Shown here piece by piece: positions 61,998 to 64,000 of a DNA stretch of 64,000 nucleotides. A program made the position numbers and the translations under genes. Every line of letters begins with the position of its first letter. Position 1 is the first letter of the stretch. The DNA is from Eubacterium sp. (GTDB lineage: Bacteria > Bacillota > Clostridia > Oscillospirales > Acutalibacteraceae): NCBI GenBank assembly GCA_029258375.1, contig JARHZA010000001.1, positions 663,564 through 727,563 of the forward strand, read 5' to 3'. Under the pieces are notes generated by a model. That model had not been told where the DNA came from. It did not search any database and saw nothing but the letters and a program-made list of their open reading frames with translations.

Positions 61998-62843
61998 ATG
62001 AATAAAAGAAATTCTTATCAAAACAAAGATAAACATTATAATTTTAAATTTTTAGGCATAGTTATTTTAGTTGTATTTGCAGTTTGTTGCGCAGGTGTTA
62101 TAGTCTATTTTTCATTTGACCATAATTACGAACCTGATATTATTGAAAATAAAACAGATAATTATAATAAAGAGTTGAGTTTTGATGAAAAATTGGATAA
62201 ATTTGCAAAAAATAATGATATACAGCTTACTGAATGGAACCAAGAACATATACAAAAAGCAAAACTAAATCCTGAATTAGAAGATTTTGTTCTAAACTAT
62301 CCTTTAAAAAAAGATGAAAGTCCAAAGATAGATCTTAGCGAATTAAAAAATTCTAAATCAGTTCCTCTTCTTATTCAATGGGACGAGCGTTGGGGTTATT
62401 CAAAATATTCAGGAGACGTAATTGGATTTACCGGTTGCGGACCTACATGTCTTTCAATGGTAAGTATTTATCTTTTAAATGACACTAAATATAATCCTAA
62501 ATATATTGCAGAATTTAGCGAAAAAAATGGTTATAGTTCTGCTGGTAATGGAAGTTCTTGGACACTTATTTCTGAAGGTGGAAAAAAATTAGGTCTTGAT
62601 GTTAAAGAAATTCCACTTGTTGAAAAAAGAATTGTGGAAAATTTAAAAGTTGGCAATCCAATAATATGTGTTGTTGGACCTGGAGATTTTACAAGAAAAG
62701 GTCACTTCATAGTTATGACCGGTTATGAAGATGGCAAAATAAAAGTTAATGATCCTAACAGCAAAATTCGTTCTCAAGAATTATGGGAATATGACAAAAT
62801 AAAAGACCAAATTAAAAATCTTTGGGTTTGCAGAGCTAAGTAA
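61998..62843 (+). CDS. membrane-anchored C39-type papain-fold peptidase
   Basis: 281 residues: short basic N-terminus, one membrane helix (FLGIVILVVFAVCCAGVIVY), a charged linker, and a Peptidase_C39-like domain at about 110-280. The domain shows QWDERWGYS, FTGCGPTCLSM with the putative catalytic Cys, GHFIVMTGY with the His, and KVNDPNS with Asp/Asn. Most such proteins act outside the cell on peptides or peptidoglycan cross-bridges. AAAGGGAGAGG precedes the ATG. It follows the VanRS-like genes and their repeat array, so it is the likely regulated target. Confidence 0.87.
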   Translation: MNKRNSYQNKDKHYNFKFLGIVILVVFAVCCAGVIVYFSFDHNYEPDIIENKTDNYNKELSFDEKLDKFAKNNDIQLTEWNQEHIQKAKLNPELEDFVLNYPLKKDESPKIDLSELKNSKSVPLLIQWDERWGYSKYSGDVIGFTGCGPTCLSMVSIYLLNDTKYNPKYIAEFSEKNGYSSAGNGSSWTLISEGGKKLGLDVKEIPLVEKRIVENLKVGNPIICVVGPGDFTRKGHFIVMTGYEDGKIKVNDPNSKIRSQELWEYDKIKDQIKNLWVCRAK

Positions 62844-62933
62844 ATTTATATGTAATTATTATATAAGTTAGTTTTACACCGTTTTTTTGTGTTTTGTTTA
62901 AAATTAGTTTTAAAACTAAATATTAAAATAATA

Positions 62934-62975
62934 AAAAAGAGAGTACAAGTTATAATACTAATGTACTCTCTTTTT
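62934..62975. terminator. bidirectional terminator between C39 peptidase and AraC genes
   Basis: AAAAAGAGAGTAC and GTACTCTCTTTTT form a perfect 13-bp stem around a 16-base loop, T-rich on both outgoing sides. Confidence 0.9.
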
Positions 62976-62981
62976 ATTTAG

Positions 62982-63839
62982 CTATTTTTTGCTTTGTAAA
63001 AAGTCACTTGGACTTATGTGGTATTCAGACTTGAACGCTCTGTAAAAGTTTGCATAGTCGCCGAAACCACAAGATTCAGAGACATCGCCAGGAGCAATTC
63101 CTGCAAGTAACATTTCTCTTGCCTGCATAAGCCTTCTAAATATTATATATCTGTAAATACTTGTTCCAACTCTTTTTTTAAATTCGTGAGACAAGTAATA
63201 TTTGCTAACAAAAAATTCAGATGCAAGTTTTTCAAGTGTTAGGTTTTCTTGAAAATGATTACCAATGTATGACAAAACCTCTGCGATTAAATCTTGCTCT
63301 TTTTCAAGGTAAGGTACATCTTCGCTTTTACTTGCAAGTCTGTTAATTTCAATCATAAATTGAGTTAAAAGTGTTTCTGCATAAATTTTGCTATCAGGTT
63401 TATTGTCGTAATATTCTTTGTTAAGCTTTTCAAGTAAAGCGTGAAGATAGGTTCTTTGTAAATTATCAGGTCTAAGGAAGTTTGTGTGTTTTGGGCTATT
63501 TCTGTCAAAACACTCTGCAAGGTTAATACTATTTCCACCAAGTTGACTTAAATATTGGCAATCCATCCAAAGTACCATTCTTTCATAGATTTGCCCACGA
63601 TCAATTTGTGCTTGGTGAAGTTCAATAGGATTTATAAGCAAAATATCTCCTTTTTCCATAGAATAGCTGCTACTTTCAACACTATATTGAACTTTTCCAC
63701 CTAAAAAGAAATATAATTCATAAAAATTGTGATTGTGAACACCAATGTTTTCTGGCTTGTTATCACGATAGTGAAATATTTCAAACTTATTATTTTGCAT
63801 ACTTTGACGTATGTTAAAAAGTTGAACTCTATGTGCCAT
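62982..63839 (-). CDS. AraC-family transcriptional regulator with cupin sensor
   Basis: About 285 residues: an N-terminal cupin domain (GVHNHNFYELYFFLGGKVQY...GDILLINPIELHQAQ) and a C-terminal double HTH (about 185-285: NLTLEKLASEFFVSKYYLSHEFKKRVG and DVSESCGFGDYANFYRAFKSEYHISPSDFL). The frame opens at 63848, but AAGGAG suits ATG 63839. It is divergent from the uxaC start, so it probably responds to a uronate or related sugar and controls uronate use. The effector is inference. Confidence 0.92.
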   Translation of the reverse strand: MAHRVQLFNIRQSMQNNKFEIFHYRDNKPENIGVHNHNFYELYFFLGGKVQYSVESSSYSMEKGDILLINPIELHQAQIDRGQIYERMVLWMDCQYLSQLGGNSINLAECFDRNSPKHTNFLRPDNLQRTYLHALLEKLNKEYYDNKPDSKIYAETLLTQFMIEINRLASKSEDVPYLEKEQDLIAEVLSYIGNHFQENLTLEKLASEFFVSKYYLSHEFKKRVGTSIYRYIIFRRLMQAREMLLAGIAPGDVSESCGFGDYANFYRAFKSEYHISPSDFLQSKK

Positions 63840-63961
63840 AAGTATCACTCCTTGTAATTTTAAATTTACAGCAAGAATCGCAATGTGTCAAGCAATATTT
63901 GCAATTTTTATTGTACTTTATTCGTGTTATACTGAACATATTGACAAAAGGAGGGGACGTT

Positions 63962-64000
63962 TTGGTTTCATTTATTGGTAATAATTTTCTATTAAGCAAT
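63962..64000 (+). CDS. uxaC: uronate isomerase, 5' end only
   Basis: Thirteen codons are inside the window, beginning with TTG behind a strong AAAGGAGGGG site: VSFIGNNFLLSN. The NNFLLSN pattern matches the start of UxaC (glucuronate/galacturonate isomerase), which usually continues with a DYHCHL metal motif. With the divergent AraC regulator this suggests a uronate operon to the right. The call rests on very few residues. Confidence 0.5.
   Translation, partial: MVSFIGNNFLLSN

Noticed and set aside
63899-63933. Clear promoter before uxaC
   Set aside because: A TATACT box exists, but the nearest -35-like elements have spacings of 11 or 23 bases, so I do not call it; an AraC-activated promoter is possible.

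Overview
The window looks like a chromosomal piece of a low-GC, gut-type clostridium, probably Oscillospirales/Ruminococcaceae. Support for this: AT-rich sequence, Gram-positive Shine-Dalgarno sites (AGGAGG-like), consensus sigma-A promoters, a T-box in front of pheST, a Firmicutes-style gene order (ireB, phoH-ybeY-era-yqzL-recO, ylxM-ffh-rpsP-khpA-rimM-trmD, mraZ-rsmH-ftsL), a MurE with the meso-diaminopimelate signature DNPR, and glycan genes (sialidase, GH38 alpha-mannosidase, uronate isomerase). The species assignment is inference.

Layout. 1-4.3 kb (minus): an unknown small protein, ireB, and pheST behind a T-box leader. 4.3-11.6 kb: sialidase, iron alcohol dehydrogenase, GPH-type sugar symporter, small membrane protein, MscS channel, FkbM-type methyltransferase. 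11.7-26.1 kb (plus): a long housekeeping run for RNA/ribosome maturation, DNA repair, protein targeting and CoA synthesis (corC-like, phoH, ybeY, era, yqzL, recO, mutS2, ylxM, ffh, rpsP, khpA, rimM, trmD, ptsH, uvrC, rsmD, coaD, a coiled-coil protein). 26.2-27.6 kb: a second GPH symporter (minus). 27.8-42.1 kb: the division/cell-wall (dcw) cluster from mraZ to ftsZ, without murD, murC or ftsA.

42.1-48.5 kb: a cluster of DnaA-box-like nonamers, a GH38 alpha-mannosidase, small conserved genes and a two-part ThrE-type exporter. 48.5-51.7 kb is the least ordinary part: an initiator tRNA gene, an independently terminated structured RNA with a possible kissing-loop fold that I cannot assign to a family, two or three very small ORFs, and a secreted protein with glucan/choline-binding-type repeats. 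51.8-57.9 kb: an HD-domain protein, then a five-gene minus-strand operon (NEAT-like surface protein, two CydDC-like ABC half-transporters, a YgbA-like Cys-rich protein, a DUF454 membrane protein) controlled by two matching operators. 58-60 kb: a MarR regulator and MATE efflux pump. 60-62.9 kb: a VanRS-like two-component system whose 3' end carries four TAAGA direct repeats at an exact 11-bp period in front of a membrane-anchored C39-type peptidase. 63-64 kb: an AraC regulator divergent from the start of uxaC.

Most of the window is ordinary core genome. The observations I rate highest are the structured RNA near 48.9 kb, the 11-bp operator array at 61.86 kb, and the NEAT/ABC/YgbA operon with its paired operators.
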